Origin: Tubiluchus corallicola
Lineage: Eukaryota; Priapulida; Priapulimorpha; Priapulimorphida; Tubiluchidae
Direction of reading: 5' to 3'
DNA: 64,000 bases
Assembly (NCBI GenBank): GCA_030141605.1
Contig: JAQGDQ010000021.1
Location: forward strand, 1,083,347-1,147,346
Notes under the pieces: generated by a model
What the model was told of the DNA's origin: nothing
Database searches by the model: none
Seen by the model: the letters and a program-made list of their open reading frames with translations, nothing else
Made by a program: the position numbers and the translations under genes
Shown here: piece after piece, positions 12,156 to 61,800 of the stretch
Layout: each line of letters starts with the position of its first letter
How positions within the stretch are numbered: the first letter of the stretch is position 1

Positions 12156-14689
12156 ACCAGTTGATGCTGTTGGCGCAAAAAATTTAAATTACAAAGAATT
12201 TTCTTTGACAGTTGCGCAAGTCTTTTAAACAGACGAGCGTAATGCTAACTTTGACTTAGAACGTTTCTGTGATTCTGTGAAATACTTTAAAATTACTTTT
12301 TTACAAGAAAAAGGGCGGGGTTGCTTTATTTTGAATCATCTTTTTTACTACTATCTAAAAATATTGTTGCACTCTGTTAGGTATTGACTCGGTGTAACCA
12401 GTGAAGCATATCATGTGATTTTTACCAAAAGCGTCACAAATTATAATTTTTCAAGAAACAGAGAACACTTTCGGTTAATTTATCCCCTGCTGCGCATTAA
12501 CTAGAAAGAACAGCTAATAATGTAGCATCAAACGAGATGGTCCTTCCTAATGCAACACCTCATAAATATTTTAAATATTTTGATGAAAAACCTCACACTA
12601 ACTTATTTTGCTTGATGCATTACCAGAAAATGTCACAACAATCAAGAATGTGTCCACTACGTTTGAACTCTTTAACAGTCAGTCACTGAGTAACAGTTTG
12701 AAGTTTGTCTAGACAATTTTACGTAAAATTTGTAAAAATAATATTAACACACTTCCCTAAGTAAATAAAAGTGTTTGGGTCCAACTGTTCTGTGCAGTGT
12801 TCCAAACCATAACTGAAAAAAATTCTTTGTAATAATTTAATACTTTATTGTGTAATAATGCATATTCCACTTGCCGAATAACTGCTGTGATGATGACAAT
12901 CATGATGATGATGATGACGATTATGACAACGATGATGATAATGACGACGACAATGACGACGACGACGACGACGACGATGACGATGATGATGATGAAGATG
13001 ACGATGAGGTTGATAATGATAAATCTTGATAAACTACTTCTTCTCTTTCTGCTTCATTCGTGTGCATTAAGTGAACAAGGTCTTATTAATTCAAAGATTA
13101 ATTAAGCGCATAATTACTCACCCGCAAAGTTATTAAAGATTAATGCAAAAACTCACTCACGAATGCTACAAATGGCTTCAGTAGGTTGGTGTATTCTCAC
13201 CGGGTATTTGATACCGTCTGGGAAATCTTCTTTACAATATATGTACGTAATATTGAGATCATGTTTTTCATTTTTCAAAGATGTAAGTAAACTCATAAAA
13301 TTTATGTAGAGTTCATGTAACCGAATATTGAATTCTAGACTGTGCAAGAGCAGAAATTGGGTCTTTTTGAATTTATTGATGCAAAATACTCCTGGCACAT
13401 CTGACTGTCCTGTTCTAATTTATCCTAGAACCAATACACATTTGAAATTGTTAATTACAATTAATTTTTGTTTTAACTAAGTAACTTTAACTGATGACAG
13501 AGGATTCAGCTGCATTTATTGTGGTTAGGTACTACAAAAATTGCAATACACACAGACCTAATATAGGTAACTCTAGTGAGTTGGCATAAACCTACTTAGC
13601 TTATTTGCTCATCTTTATTTACCATGCACATAGCTTGAATATTCCACCACGACTGAAAGATTTCCTACTTCTAGTTAAAGAACGCTTCTTTTACTGCATG
13701 GCAAAAACTAAACTGTAATTAGTAGTCGCATTAGTGATGTGAAGATGATTTTCGCTAAATGGCGTTCACAGGAACATTAAGATTTTGGACTTTATAATAA
13801 AATGACAGGTCGGATCAAAAGCAAGAAAGATTAAACTGACAATCATCCAGCATAGCAAATACACGTGTCATCATATATTTCGTTACTGATAAAACAAGCT
13901 GTTTAAACTGTTAGGCAGGAATAACTACTGTTTATAATTTCCTGGGCTCTGAATCTGTAATGCATTACCAGAGATCGGCTGCAGACCACATTTAAACAGT
14001 AAAGTCTGAATATGTTTTACTAATCCCAATAAATAGCTTGTATAAGCCTCAAGTGTTTGCACACTACTCTAGAGGAGCAAGGAGCAAGTTTGGCAAGTAC
14101 AGGAGGCAAAGGAAAACAGACAAATCACAACATAACTCGGTTTACTGTGGTGGCTCCGCAGTCTACTGACCATTCTAAAATTGCTTACAACTGGAGATTG
14201 GAGTATAACACTTTCATTTTGTATTTTTTCATATTTTACTATAAAGCTGCCTTCATTAATTTATATTCGTCTGTTTACTAAAGTCTAATGTGATGTGCTT
14301 TCAAATATTAAAGTGAGCTTGTAAGTTAGCCGGACAGAGGGCAGTGGCTAGTGGACAGTGAGTTCGATATGTTCGTGAACAACTTAAAAAAAGAACAAAT
14401 GAAATATTTTGAAACGTTCTATTAATAAAACTGCTATATCACACTAAGTAGAATACTTGTATACAAAGTGCGCGTTATCAGTGATACTTTATACGTGTAC
14501 CTTCGGTTGTAAGTTACATGTTCTATACGCATTTATTACTCCGCGTGCAGTGTGCACTCGGTAAATGGTAGCAAAGAGAGGTTTATGTCTTTTATCTGTG
14601 TAGACTTGTTAGCCTTAACGGTTTAAAAATCTTGTGAAAGTGAAAATTTCAAAAGTGAAAACAAACAAGGCAATTTAGACCATTAAATC
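12156..14689. other. intergenic and upstream region of the aminopeptidase gene
   Basis: It contains a (GAT/GAC)n trinucleotide tract at 12888-13020. A segment near 12672-12780 resembles 11768-11870 (shared CAGTCACTGAGTAACAG and the block around ACGTAAAATTTGTAAAAATA), so it is a diverged duplicate. Nothing else is supported. The 5' UTR of the aminopeptidase gene must lie at the right end, but I see no clear TATA box. Confidence 0.45.
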
Positions 14690-52448
<37,759 letters not shown>

Positions 52449-52528
52449 AGCGACTAAAACCGTCAAAGAAACACGTGTTACTCAAATGACGCATGAATCA
52501 ATGAATTTCTCTCTCAGATGTTATCGCT

Positions 52529-52675
52529 AATAAAAAAAAGAATTAAAATGAGCGATGGAATTGAACCTGATCATAACACTGTAATAGCCGTGACAAATGT
52601 GGTTAAAATTTATAAGAGCAATGCAAATGGTGCGTGGAGTCTACGAAGTAGGATTTGCAGCAGTTGTGCAATAAA
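52529..52675 (+). terminator. polyadenylation signals of the aminopeptidase gene
   Basis: AATAAA occurs at 52529-52534 and 52670-52675, 80 and 220 bp after the stop codon. Which one is used cannot be told. Confidence 0.55.
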
Positions 52676-53624
52676 AGTGTGAAAAACAGAATCAGTGGAA
52701 TAATCTTACAGTAACACAAGAAATTCTTTTATATATGCACGTATACGAAGTACAGGTCTTTTATCTTCCAAATAAAAAAAAGCAAATTGTAAGATAAAAC
52801 TAGATACAGCGGATATTTTTACTTAATAACCGATTAAGCTTTCCAAATCAAGAAACTAACACTTTTAAGCGCTAAAATTATCTTGTTAATCCATTTTAAA
52901 CAAATAAAGATTTTATATATATAAATTATCTTAACTTACCGGTTATTGTTTTTCTTTGTCTATTTGCATTGCACAACACAAGCAGAAATTATATAAAACG
53001 CTTGTGAAGTTAATACATAATATATAATATGATATTTTTACTCAAAAATGCTCAGCAGGAAACAAATTAGAATTATTTCTCTCAAAGAAGAACAAAGGAA
53101 AACCTTGTGACTTGCAGAACGAATTAGAAATCTCAGTACTATAATGTAATGTACTGAAGGGGAAATATCCCAGCCACCCCCGCTCCTACATTGTAATGGT
53201 TTTGTTCATTAAGTGAATACTAGCATCAATAAGGAGTCCAGGATTCAGAAGTTCCGTGTTTCAGTAGCGATACATGCTGGTGTACTTCCGATTTAAGCAC
53301 CTGTTCCGTAGACCAGCATGGACGACGCAGGACAGGTTTCCTGACAGGCTCAACTTTAATTTCTTCTTCTGGCAACTCTGCGCGGGTTTTCGACAGATGC
53401 TATAACAACTCTGACCTTCAACCGCCGCAAATTCATTACAATACAATTTCCCGTCTGCATTACCGCAAAGGAAATATTTACTGAATATCTGGATCATTTA
53501 TATCCGTAAATAACTTTTCTGTTCCGGAAACCCATTCAGGCCTGTTTGGCTAATTATCATAATTTGCTTTTGTGTAGTCTGACACCACTATAGTCATATA
53601 TGTTAAAATGTACTGTATATATGT
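52676..53624. other. intergenic, nothing recognised
   Basis: AT-rich sequence between the aminopeptidase gene and the 5S-like unit. An open frame on the minus strand at 53261-53497 has no recognisable feature. Confidence 0.4.
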
Positions 53625-53744
53625 GTCTACGGCCATATCACGTTGAAAACACCGGTTCTCGTCTGATCACCGAAGTTAAGCAACGTAGAACCTGGTTAGT
53701 ACTTGGATGGGTGACCGCCTAGGAATACTAGGTGCTGTAGGCTT
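53625..53744 (+). rRNA. 5S rRNA-like gene or 5S-derived SINE head
   Basis: 120 bp from GTCTACGGCC to CTGTAGGCTT. The Pol III internal control regions are intact: A box GAAGTTAAGC and C box ACTTGGATGGGTGACCGCC. The first and last nine bases pair as helix I. Several positions differ from common animal 5S by C-to-T or G-to-A, yet CCTAG-GAATA-CTAGG keeps helix IV paired. Because a non-5S body and a hexamer tail follow directly, I favour a 5S-derived SINE; a lone functional 5S gene is the alternative. Confidence 0.85.
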
Positions 53745-54196
53745 GCAGCTTGCCCACAGGGCGGAGGAGGTCAAGTGACCCAACGGCCATGTGTAGAGGA
53801 GTAAGCCTTCCAAATCAGGAGTGGAGCCCCGAAGACGGACCAGTGCAGCATGCTCACTGACTCCGGCAGCTCCTGCAGCCAACCTGGTGCCAAACGTATC
53901 GCTCCGCTTTCCTTTGAGCTACACCAGGGAGGAAGAGAGGGGGTTCCTGCTGTCTGGGCAACTCAGGATCTCCATACACCTTGCCCAGGAATGCGCCCTG
54001 GAGAGGCCACTCCAGTGGTTCAAACATCAGATTGCTCAGCCACAGTCGACGCTGCAGCTCCATCAATGTGATCAGTAACTGACTTTCTTGGCGCACACTC
54101 CATTGTCTTCCGAGACAGAAGGATGCCAACAACAGCAATATATATATAGATATGGATATGGATATGGGTATGGATATGGATATGGATATGGATATG
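53745..54196 (+). mobile_element. body and (TATGGA)n tail of a probable 5S-derived SINE
   Basis: A GC-richer stretch with sharply different composition from its flanks follows the 5S sequence without a gap. It ends at a (GATATG)n-type hexamer tail (about 54140-54196). Open frames on both strands here (about 70-94 codons) show no domain. With the 5S head this gives the head-body-tail layout of SINE3-class elements (named from family knowledge). Confidence 0.6.
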
Positions 54197-54633
54197 TAAT
54201 ACTAGATAATGCGCTTAATTAACTACCATTAACAGATTGCTTTTAATAATTGAATCTACGAATTAAACGACAAAGTTATAGTATGATTATAAGGATTAAT
54301 ATAGTTACTGATATTGAGCAGTGTCATGTTTGTGATAACTTTAGTAGTGAATTAAATTCTTAAATTAAGTGAAAAAACGAACTAAGTAGCCCAGAACTTA
54401 GGAATCTAGAACACCTTCCCCCATTCCTTAAAGTTACAAGAAACGTTTTGGGGGTAATCACAATCAGCGTCGGTCGGGCTTAGATTTTAGTTTTCCGGAC
54501 ACATTCAAACTTACATGACGACGAGTTTATACAAACGACTTAAAGAGCTTAATCACCATTGAAATTCATCATTGAAATTTAAATTGGGGTAAAATACTAG
54601 ATATAGGTAATGCTTGAACAGTTTTTGTGAAAA
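54197..54633. other. intergenic, nothing recognised
   Basis: AT-rich sequence with no gene or repeat structure that I can see. Confidence 0.4.
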
Positions 54634-54638
54634 TGCAT

Positions 54639-55009
54639 TGTTGTGTTTTGTTTCTCTCGGAAGGTTCGTAGAGAAAACCAGAAAACTCTTCTTCAAATTA
54701 AACTAGTTTATTAAGCGAGAATTCTACAACACAAAAGTACGAAGGAACGCGAAATGATTACAGTAAACGTGAAAATCTGGAAAACGTTTGAGTGTATCTG
54801 AAAATACAGGTATACAAGAGAATGTGTAAGTGGCGTCCGTGTGAATCAGCGTGTTTGTGTGTCAACGGCCAGCTTCGCCTTATATAGCGTGCCAGGGAAC
54901 ATTTCAGAAGTTTCTTTCTAGAACATTCTACAAGGTAAGATGATTATTCTAATGGAACATTCTACAATGTTCTATTTAATTCTAATAGATGCCAGCGATC
55001 TCCACAACA
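54639..55009 (-). mobile_element. solo LTR of a retrotransposon, with HSE-like U3
   Basis: 371 bp beginning TGTTGTG and ending CACAACA on both strands. It is flanked by a perfect 5-bp duplication TGCAT at 54634-54638 and 55010-55014. Read on the minus strand: heat-shock-element-like repeats (AGAATGTTCTAGAAA and AGAATGTTCC), then CTATATAAGG as TATA box near 54874-54883, then a CTTAATAAACT polyadenylation signal. That is the U3-R-U5 order of an LTR. No internal coding region is present, so it is a solo LTR left by recombination. Confidence 0.9.
54860..54985 (-). promoter_or_regulatory. LTR promoter: HSE-like cluster plus TATA box
   Basis: On the minus strand, three contiguous 5-bp heat-shock modules (nGAAn-nTTCn-nGAAn within AGAATGTTCTAGAAA) are followed by ACTTCTGAAATGTTCC and then CTATATAAGG. 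A second gapped cluster (GAACATTGTAGAATGTTCC) lies upstream. Spacing matches heat-inducible promoters; function is inferred. Confidence 0.6.
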
Positions 55010-55014
55010 TGCAT

Positions 55015-56854
55015 GAAAATGTGTGGTTTAAAGTCACCGTTGTTTGCAAATAGATTAGTCTTCCTCTTCCTAAGTGTTTACTGTGTTTAAAATTATTCGT
55101 TTTAGTTAATTCTTCTTAACATATAAAATACAAATAGATATATAGTGTGCCATAAAGTCTTGCAAAATTTTCAAAGCTTACTAAGTTCACTGGAAACACA
55201 TCTTGGAGCAAGTAAAACTATTTTGGTTTGGAAGAGTGTAAGTTAATGGCTGCTTGTTGAACTTGGTGTCCTGATGCTACTCTCTTCCAAAGTTTCAGCT
55301 CGTCTTGATATCAATTAGTGAGGTTTTCACGTGTCAACTAATTAACTAATTAATTAAATGATCAAAATGATTGAATCTGAATGAGCAGCTGTCTGTGTGT
55401 TTATCTGAAAACGTATTAAAGGAATGGTCAAGCCTTTTGGGAAGTTAGGATTAGTTTAATTTCCGTGAAAAATGTTAGAAGAATTTAACAATAAAAGTGT
55501 AATAAGTGATTCGTGAAATCAGTAACATCACTTTAAAGTCGCGATCATTTCACGCTTGGACGCTCTTATTTTGAATGGTCATTCTTCCACCAATGACGTC
55601 GTTCAGCGCACTGCTACTTTCCATCAAAAGCATAAAAGTTTCTACAAAAATTAGATTATGTGATATTTTTACACTTTAGATTAAGTGAGATTATGTGATT
55701 ATGAATAGTTCATGCAGGCAGCGCGTGCTTACAGAAAGCCATGATGTCCACCAGTTACGTCATTTCTATTTAGGGATATAATAGAATTAACTTCATGCCA
55801 TCAAGACATTTTTTGCAAATTTCTTTGCTATAGTCTTCTACATTTAAGTAATAACATGTAAAGTGAACCCAACATGCCAAGTGACTCATTCTTTTTTTAA
55901 AGCCCAGTCACCTGATAATTATTGAAATTTGCATCTATATCTGGTTAAATTGTTGTCCAGTTTTTTACAAAAACATAGCCCTCGGGTGAGGAATACTATC
56001 AAGTTCACCAAGTATACACATATAAACGTAAAGCAGAGTTACACCAAATTCATATTCCCCAAACTGGATCCAAACTGGATCCAAATCTGAATTCAAAATT
56101 GAAATAAAACCACAAAATCCACATAGGTGGCGTCACACGGCCACAAGTGTGAGGACTGCTCTCGCTATTTCGTCGCTTCTTCCGTATGGTTCAACCAGGC
56201 AGCATTAGTTAATATTAATCAACACAGGTGGCGCTAGCGTACCGGGATGAGTTTAGGTGAACACATAAATTTTATTTCGAACAGGTAAACTGTTGCCTTG
56301 GATACAAATAAGCAATGTATTGACGAGTGCATTCGGACATGCTCATGCATGGGATGAAGAGGCGAATCTGTGTCTGTTGCTCTGCAAATCACACGGGGAA
56401 TTCAGAATTCTCATATTCTGCATATTTTGTCTACACTATACACTAAGCAGGGATTTGCCGGAATGACGAAGAAAGAAGGTGAGATTTGCTGTACCTTTCA
56501 TTACAATGATTCGGTTTCTCTGAGTTATAATAGTCAGTGTTTCTTACGTAATATTAATGTATTACTTAGTACATTAATATTGATCAAACTGCTTAAGTCA
56601 TGACTCCCTATGCTTTTGATGACGTTACAATGCAGGAGCTTACAAAGATTTGCATTATGACTCCCTTGCAAGAGGTTTAAGTGATATAATCCATTGCTAT
56701 ATACTACAGATCACTTGCCGGTCACTCTTTAAAATTAATTTAAATCATTTACATCGTGAATGCAACAATGAAACTTTCCGAAAATGTTCTTTGGATCTTG
56801 TTGGAAAAAGTAAATAGTTCTTAAGTAATGAATTTGATGAAAAACCTATTTAAG
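55015..56854. other. intergenic, nothing recognised
   Basis: AT-rich. A small direct duplication, ACTGGATCCAAACTGGATCC, lies near 56063-56082. The open frame at 56370-56603 lacks any domain. Confidence 0.4.
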
Positions 56855-57276
56855 GTTGATTATGACTACAGACGTCTTTTAGTGTTGTCTAGTGATACAA
56901 GGCCCCGTGGTCATAATTTAAAGCTTACAAAGCCACAAGTTCGACACAATGGGGCGTTTGTACAGTTTTTGCATGTCGAGTGATAAATGTATGGAACTCT
57001 TTGCCTTTTGAAGTCGTAAATGCCCCTAACTTAACTACTTTTAAAACTCGCGTACACAGCCATCTCTACCAAAACTCGTAATGTTTTTTTAATAATTTTG
57101 TACCTTCTGTTAATTATTATTGTCATAGGTACGTAAAGTTTAGTACTAATTCACACTTGCATTATTGTACTGTATGATATCCTGCACCATGTTTTCCTCT
57201 TCGTATGGGGACTACTTTGAGTAATTTAAATTATTGTATTTTGTTGTAATTTTTTGTTACTACTCGAATTACAATC
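56855..57276 (+). pseudogene. LINE 3' end: reverse-transcriptase C-terminus and 3' UTR
   Basis: Reads DYDYRRLLVLSSDTRPRGHN, then after a frameshift RVINVWNSLPFEVVNAPNLT and TFKTRVHSHLYQNS plus stop. This is the conserved end of LINE reverse transcriptases (RGH...., V..WN.LP..VV.A.....FK..L). About 190 bp of 3' UTR with ATGGGGACTACTTTGAGTAA follow, leading straight into an (AAT)n tail. Confidence 0.82.
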
Positions 57277-57510
<234 letters not shown>

Positions 57511-58379
57511 AAAGGGCAACTCAAAAGGGAAGGTATGGGGGCAGGAACTATTTTAGCACATTCAATGAATATCAGTGAAAATTTTTAACCTATGATGTTT
57601 AATGTATAAGCGATATAATGATGTAACCATGGGCCGAACCTAACAATACATCAAATTTTGCTTTAGAGGTGCCTCCTTTGCAACGCACCCACTTAAAAGC
57701 TTAACAATTACCAAAAATTGATATCCACGTTGAAATGCATTATTTGAGAACTACCTGAGAACCATCTTTATTCAGTAAGGTGTCAATAGCATTTTGGCAA
57801 AATTTCATTGATGCACTCAAAATGTGATTTAAATCGAATTGGGAGTCATTTTAGTGGCACCTGTATATAGGACACCAATTTGAAAACTTTAAGAGAGACC
57901 AACAAATGATCTCCAGTAGACCATCCGTGGATTCCAGGACTCAAACATTTTGTAGGTGAATTAGTGGAAATCTCTGTCAGCGCATAAACTTGTAAAGATA
58001 CTGAGAATTACTATTATGAACATGAACAATAGTTTGTATGCATAATTACTAGATAGCGACAATAGCACTGCAAACGACATTATTAAGATTTTTCACATAA
58101 AAAACGTGTAGAGTTTACTATTATAAAGGAGAACGAACATTACAAACAGGCATTCTTTTAAACAATAATAGTATTGTCGATAATTCCATCAATTATAAGT
58201 GACCAGGATTATCGTATGGCATCGCACCGTACCGTACCACATGTTTTTTATCTTGTCATAATATGTGGACATTAGTTTAAACAATATTTTTATTTGATAA
58301 GAAACATTACAATCATAAGTACATTTTAATAAAAACAATGGGCACTTAATCAATCGCTGATTGGCTAACAGGTGTAACC
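57511..58379. other. intergenic, upstream of the second gene
   Basis: No repeat or gene recognised. The right end holds the candidate promoter of the next gene. Confidence 0.4.
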
Positions 58380-58390
58380 TATATAAAAGC
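58356..58390 (+). promoter_or_regulatory. candidate CCAAT/TATA core promoter of the second gene
   Basis: ATTGGCTAA (inverted CCAAT box, about 58360) lies some 20 bp before TATATAAAAG (58380-58389). A start site would be expected near 58410, about 330 bp before the ATG. A possible 5' UTR donor (TTAA|GTAAGG) is at about 58464. Confidence 0.55.
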
Positions 58391-58743
58391 CTTTCAGAAA
58401 GTACATACCGTCATTTATAAGTTTAGTAGGCACACGATTACAAGAACTGTAATTATGTATTAAGTAAGGGCGAAATTGGGAAGATTTATATCTTGCTTTT
58501 TGAACAGCGGTCTGCGAAAGGATGGGACAAGTTGGTTATGATGTGTTTAATGTTGATGTTAAGTTACAAAAATACAATAAGTGACAATGAAGCCAATGAA
58601 AGATAGATGATAGTGTTTGGGTCACGGGAAACGCGAACGTATAAATAATTTGCATTTGCTCTGTAAGCTAGAATTCAGAGATTATTAATTTAGTATAAAT
58701 TTAATTTTATTAATTGAAGCGCCCACTTTGTATAACAAACAAA

Positions 58744-58813
58744 ATGACAGCTATGTCACTGTTAGAATCACGAGGAAGTGAGATATCGTCACATAGTAGT
58801 ATTGAAGAAAATG
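58744..58813 (+). CDS. second gene, exon 1
   Basis: 23 codons plus one base, ending EENG-phase with donor AATG|GTTAGG. Encodes MTAMSLLESRGSEISSHSSI then EEN. Confidence 0.65.
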
Positions 58814-61800
58814 GTTAGGATCTTCATGGGGAGTGCCGCAGGATATTTAGACATTACATATAGGTGGCACATAGAACATAGAATTTTTTTGTATGCAAAC
58901 TTTTTATTTTGCATTGTTTGTATGCATAATTATAAAATATAGCAGTTAATAATGCAAATAATGTCAACAGTTTGATCAAGAGCTATAAGTACCTTTCAGC
59001 TAATAGCAGGTGATTTTTCTCAATACCAATTGGCAAATGCATCTGCAAAGTAAATCAATTAGCTACTTGCCCCCTATAAATTTTTAATAGTATCTGCTCA
59101 GCTGTTTATGGCTGTTTATAGAATCAATATTTACTGTTTTCTACGAACAAGGTATAACAAAAATTCTTGCCCAACAGGGTAGTATGTTTTATTATGTTGC
59201 TTATCACACAAAATGCTAATTACTTGACTGTTTTAGTAAATGATAAAGTAATAAAGAAAGCATTATTCAGTAGTGTTTCGTACGAGTGCTTCTGAAATCA
59301 ATGTGCATATTTGAAATCAATGTGTTAAACATGTTTGAAACAATTTATGATCATACATACTGCGCACAGTAGTTCTAACCAGTAGCGCGCACCATGAGTA
59401 TTGAGTAGTCGTGAGGGTTTCATTTTTTTATTATGGAATACTGACCTCGAACGTTTTTTATGTGCAAATTATATTTCATTTTAATAAATACCATGTACTC
59501 TGTGGAGAGTAGTTTATCCTCATAGCCTATGGAAAATGATAGTGACGACAGTGTTGACGACTGTATGAGGTGGCGCAAAAATGTGCCGAATTATCACGAT
59601 ATTACAAGAAGGAAAAGACGAAATCAATTGAAAATTGCCACACCGATGTTGCAGATGAATGTGTATAATGACTTAAAACTTTAGGCCGTTTTTTTGTATT
59701 TTTAAAGACACAGAAGTTTTTGAAACATCAGGTCAAAAAATGAATGCCGTAAAAAACCGTATCACTATTGTCAAATTTACAGCACTGTATCTAAACGAAG
59801 GCGTTTCTTCCAACAGCTGATACAGTTTCTCACTTCTTTAAGGTGTGTTTGGTCCCAGAACTCAACAATTTTTGCATTTAGTTCCTCAAATGGCTCTGTG
59901 CAGAACATTGTACACTTTCTTTTAAGAGAATTATAGATATCGTAATCTAGAAGATTAAGTCCCATTTTTTCTTGATAGCAAATCTTTATCAGTGCTTTCT
60001 GGTGATAATCGTGATGTAAATTGGTTGATTCCTTTATTGTTTTGCTGCCATCTATTGAGTGCTTTATACGTTAGCCCGGTTTTTTCTTAATTAATGACTA
60101 GCTAACGTTGTTCTAGCATTTAATTTTTGAGGCGCAAAAATTTTTTGCCATAACTTAAAAACCAGGAAAACTATAGGCCAGTAACGCTTACAGCCAAAAG
60201 CGAATGTATTGTAAACACACACACTGCAAAATTTCAACACTGCATGGCACTTGCTCCTCATATTATTGTAGTTTGGCACATTTTGGCATATTTGGCACAT
60301 TTTTTCTGCCCCATCCGATATATACGCAAGGGTAATTAATGATCACGATGATAAAATTGACTGTCTTAAGAATCGGGAAACTCACTGGGACGTATTTCCA
60401 AACCTGATGTTAGATACTCGTACTTTTATAATACGTTGTTTATTACGGTTATATTGTTTTTAACTGCAGAAAACAACAGCAAGAAGTTTTTGTACAAACC
60501 TCCACTAAAGGAGAAAGAGCAAACAGAACTACCAAGCAGGGCGGAGAAATCATTTCTTTCAAACGATAGTAAGTCTGTAATGGCGAGGTAAACTAGCACA
60601 ACTTAAAAGCAACCATTTTGTAGTTTTTATACAATTTTGTGCTGTACAAGCTGAAATCCAAGGCCTACTTAACATGGATTGCGGTGGCGAGTCCTGAACT
60701 GGATTATCGTTAAGGCTAATCCTCTATCGATGAGCGGTTGAACCAGTCACTGCTCAGTTCGGGTGTGAACGCCTTTTCACTCAAAGAGCCAGTAAGGAGC
60801 CAGAATTAGGTTGGTATATGAAACTGCTCAAACAGAGTATTGAATGCGGGTAGTCACCCATCCAACCACTCATCAACCTCCATGTTGCCGCACTGACCAC
60901 TCGCCTTGGGGATGTGTACATTAATATCTTAAGCATGGTTACATAAGCTACTAACTAGGGATCATATTTTCTTTCTGGCCTCTGAAAAGGTCGTGTGCAA
61001 TTCTGCTTTGTTAGCCAAATCGTTGCTCGTCACTTTCCTTATCTTTTAAATGTTATTTTGGTAGCATTTTACAAAATTTTTGCACTTGATTGCTTTTGTG
61101 CAAAAAGCTGGATTACAACTCACAATGATCAAAACTTTTTTCCAGACAGCTCAATAGATTTAGAAGAAATATGGAGCATCAGGAAAAACATCTCCACGTT
61201 TCAAAGTCCAAGCCAAATAGTTCAACGAAATATGATAGTTGGTGTAGAAAAAAACTTATATTCTAGACATGGGAAAGGTACAGTAATAGCCGTTGTTAAG
61301 ATGAAAACAAAGCTTGCATTTCATTTTTTGGCATTTAGAAAACCAAACTTAACGTCTCGAACAATTCCTCAAGATATCGTGAACAAGTTCTTTAAACGTC
61401 GCTGTAGTATTCAAGCAGTTGTTGCGCACTGCATAATGTTTATCACCTGCACACTAACTTTACTGCGATATCCCCTTAAGATATCGTTAATCTGAACCAA
61501 GCCACTTGTTAATTAATAATAACCATCTTTGGCTGTAACACGTTAATTTGATAAGTAAATGCGAGGTGCATTACCTCTCACCGGTAATTAACAGGAAGTA
61601 TATATACAGTGACGGCACATCCGCTAATAATGAAAATGGTAACAGCTTTACTTAATTTTCAGATTACGAGATTTCTGATTCATCTTGGAAATTGATTAAG
61701 AACCCCAAACATTCACCTGATTATTCTAGAACAAATGAGATTCGCGGAGAACGCGCAGCTTCTTCAATAGAGCTCACGCCTGCTGTACAGAAAGACAGCA

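Larger units (their letters stand above)
58814..60469 (+). other. second gene, intron 1
   Basis: 1.7-kb GT-AG intron. It is nearly half filled by the mariner copy at 59566-60318; the remaining AT-rich sequence shows nothing. Confidence 0.65.

Noticed and set aside
53821-54138. Overlapping frames of 73-94 codons on both strands after the 5S sequence
   Set aside because: No domain, frames overlap on both strands, and the position fits a SINE body.
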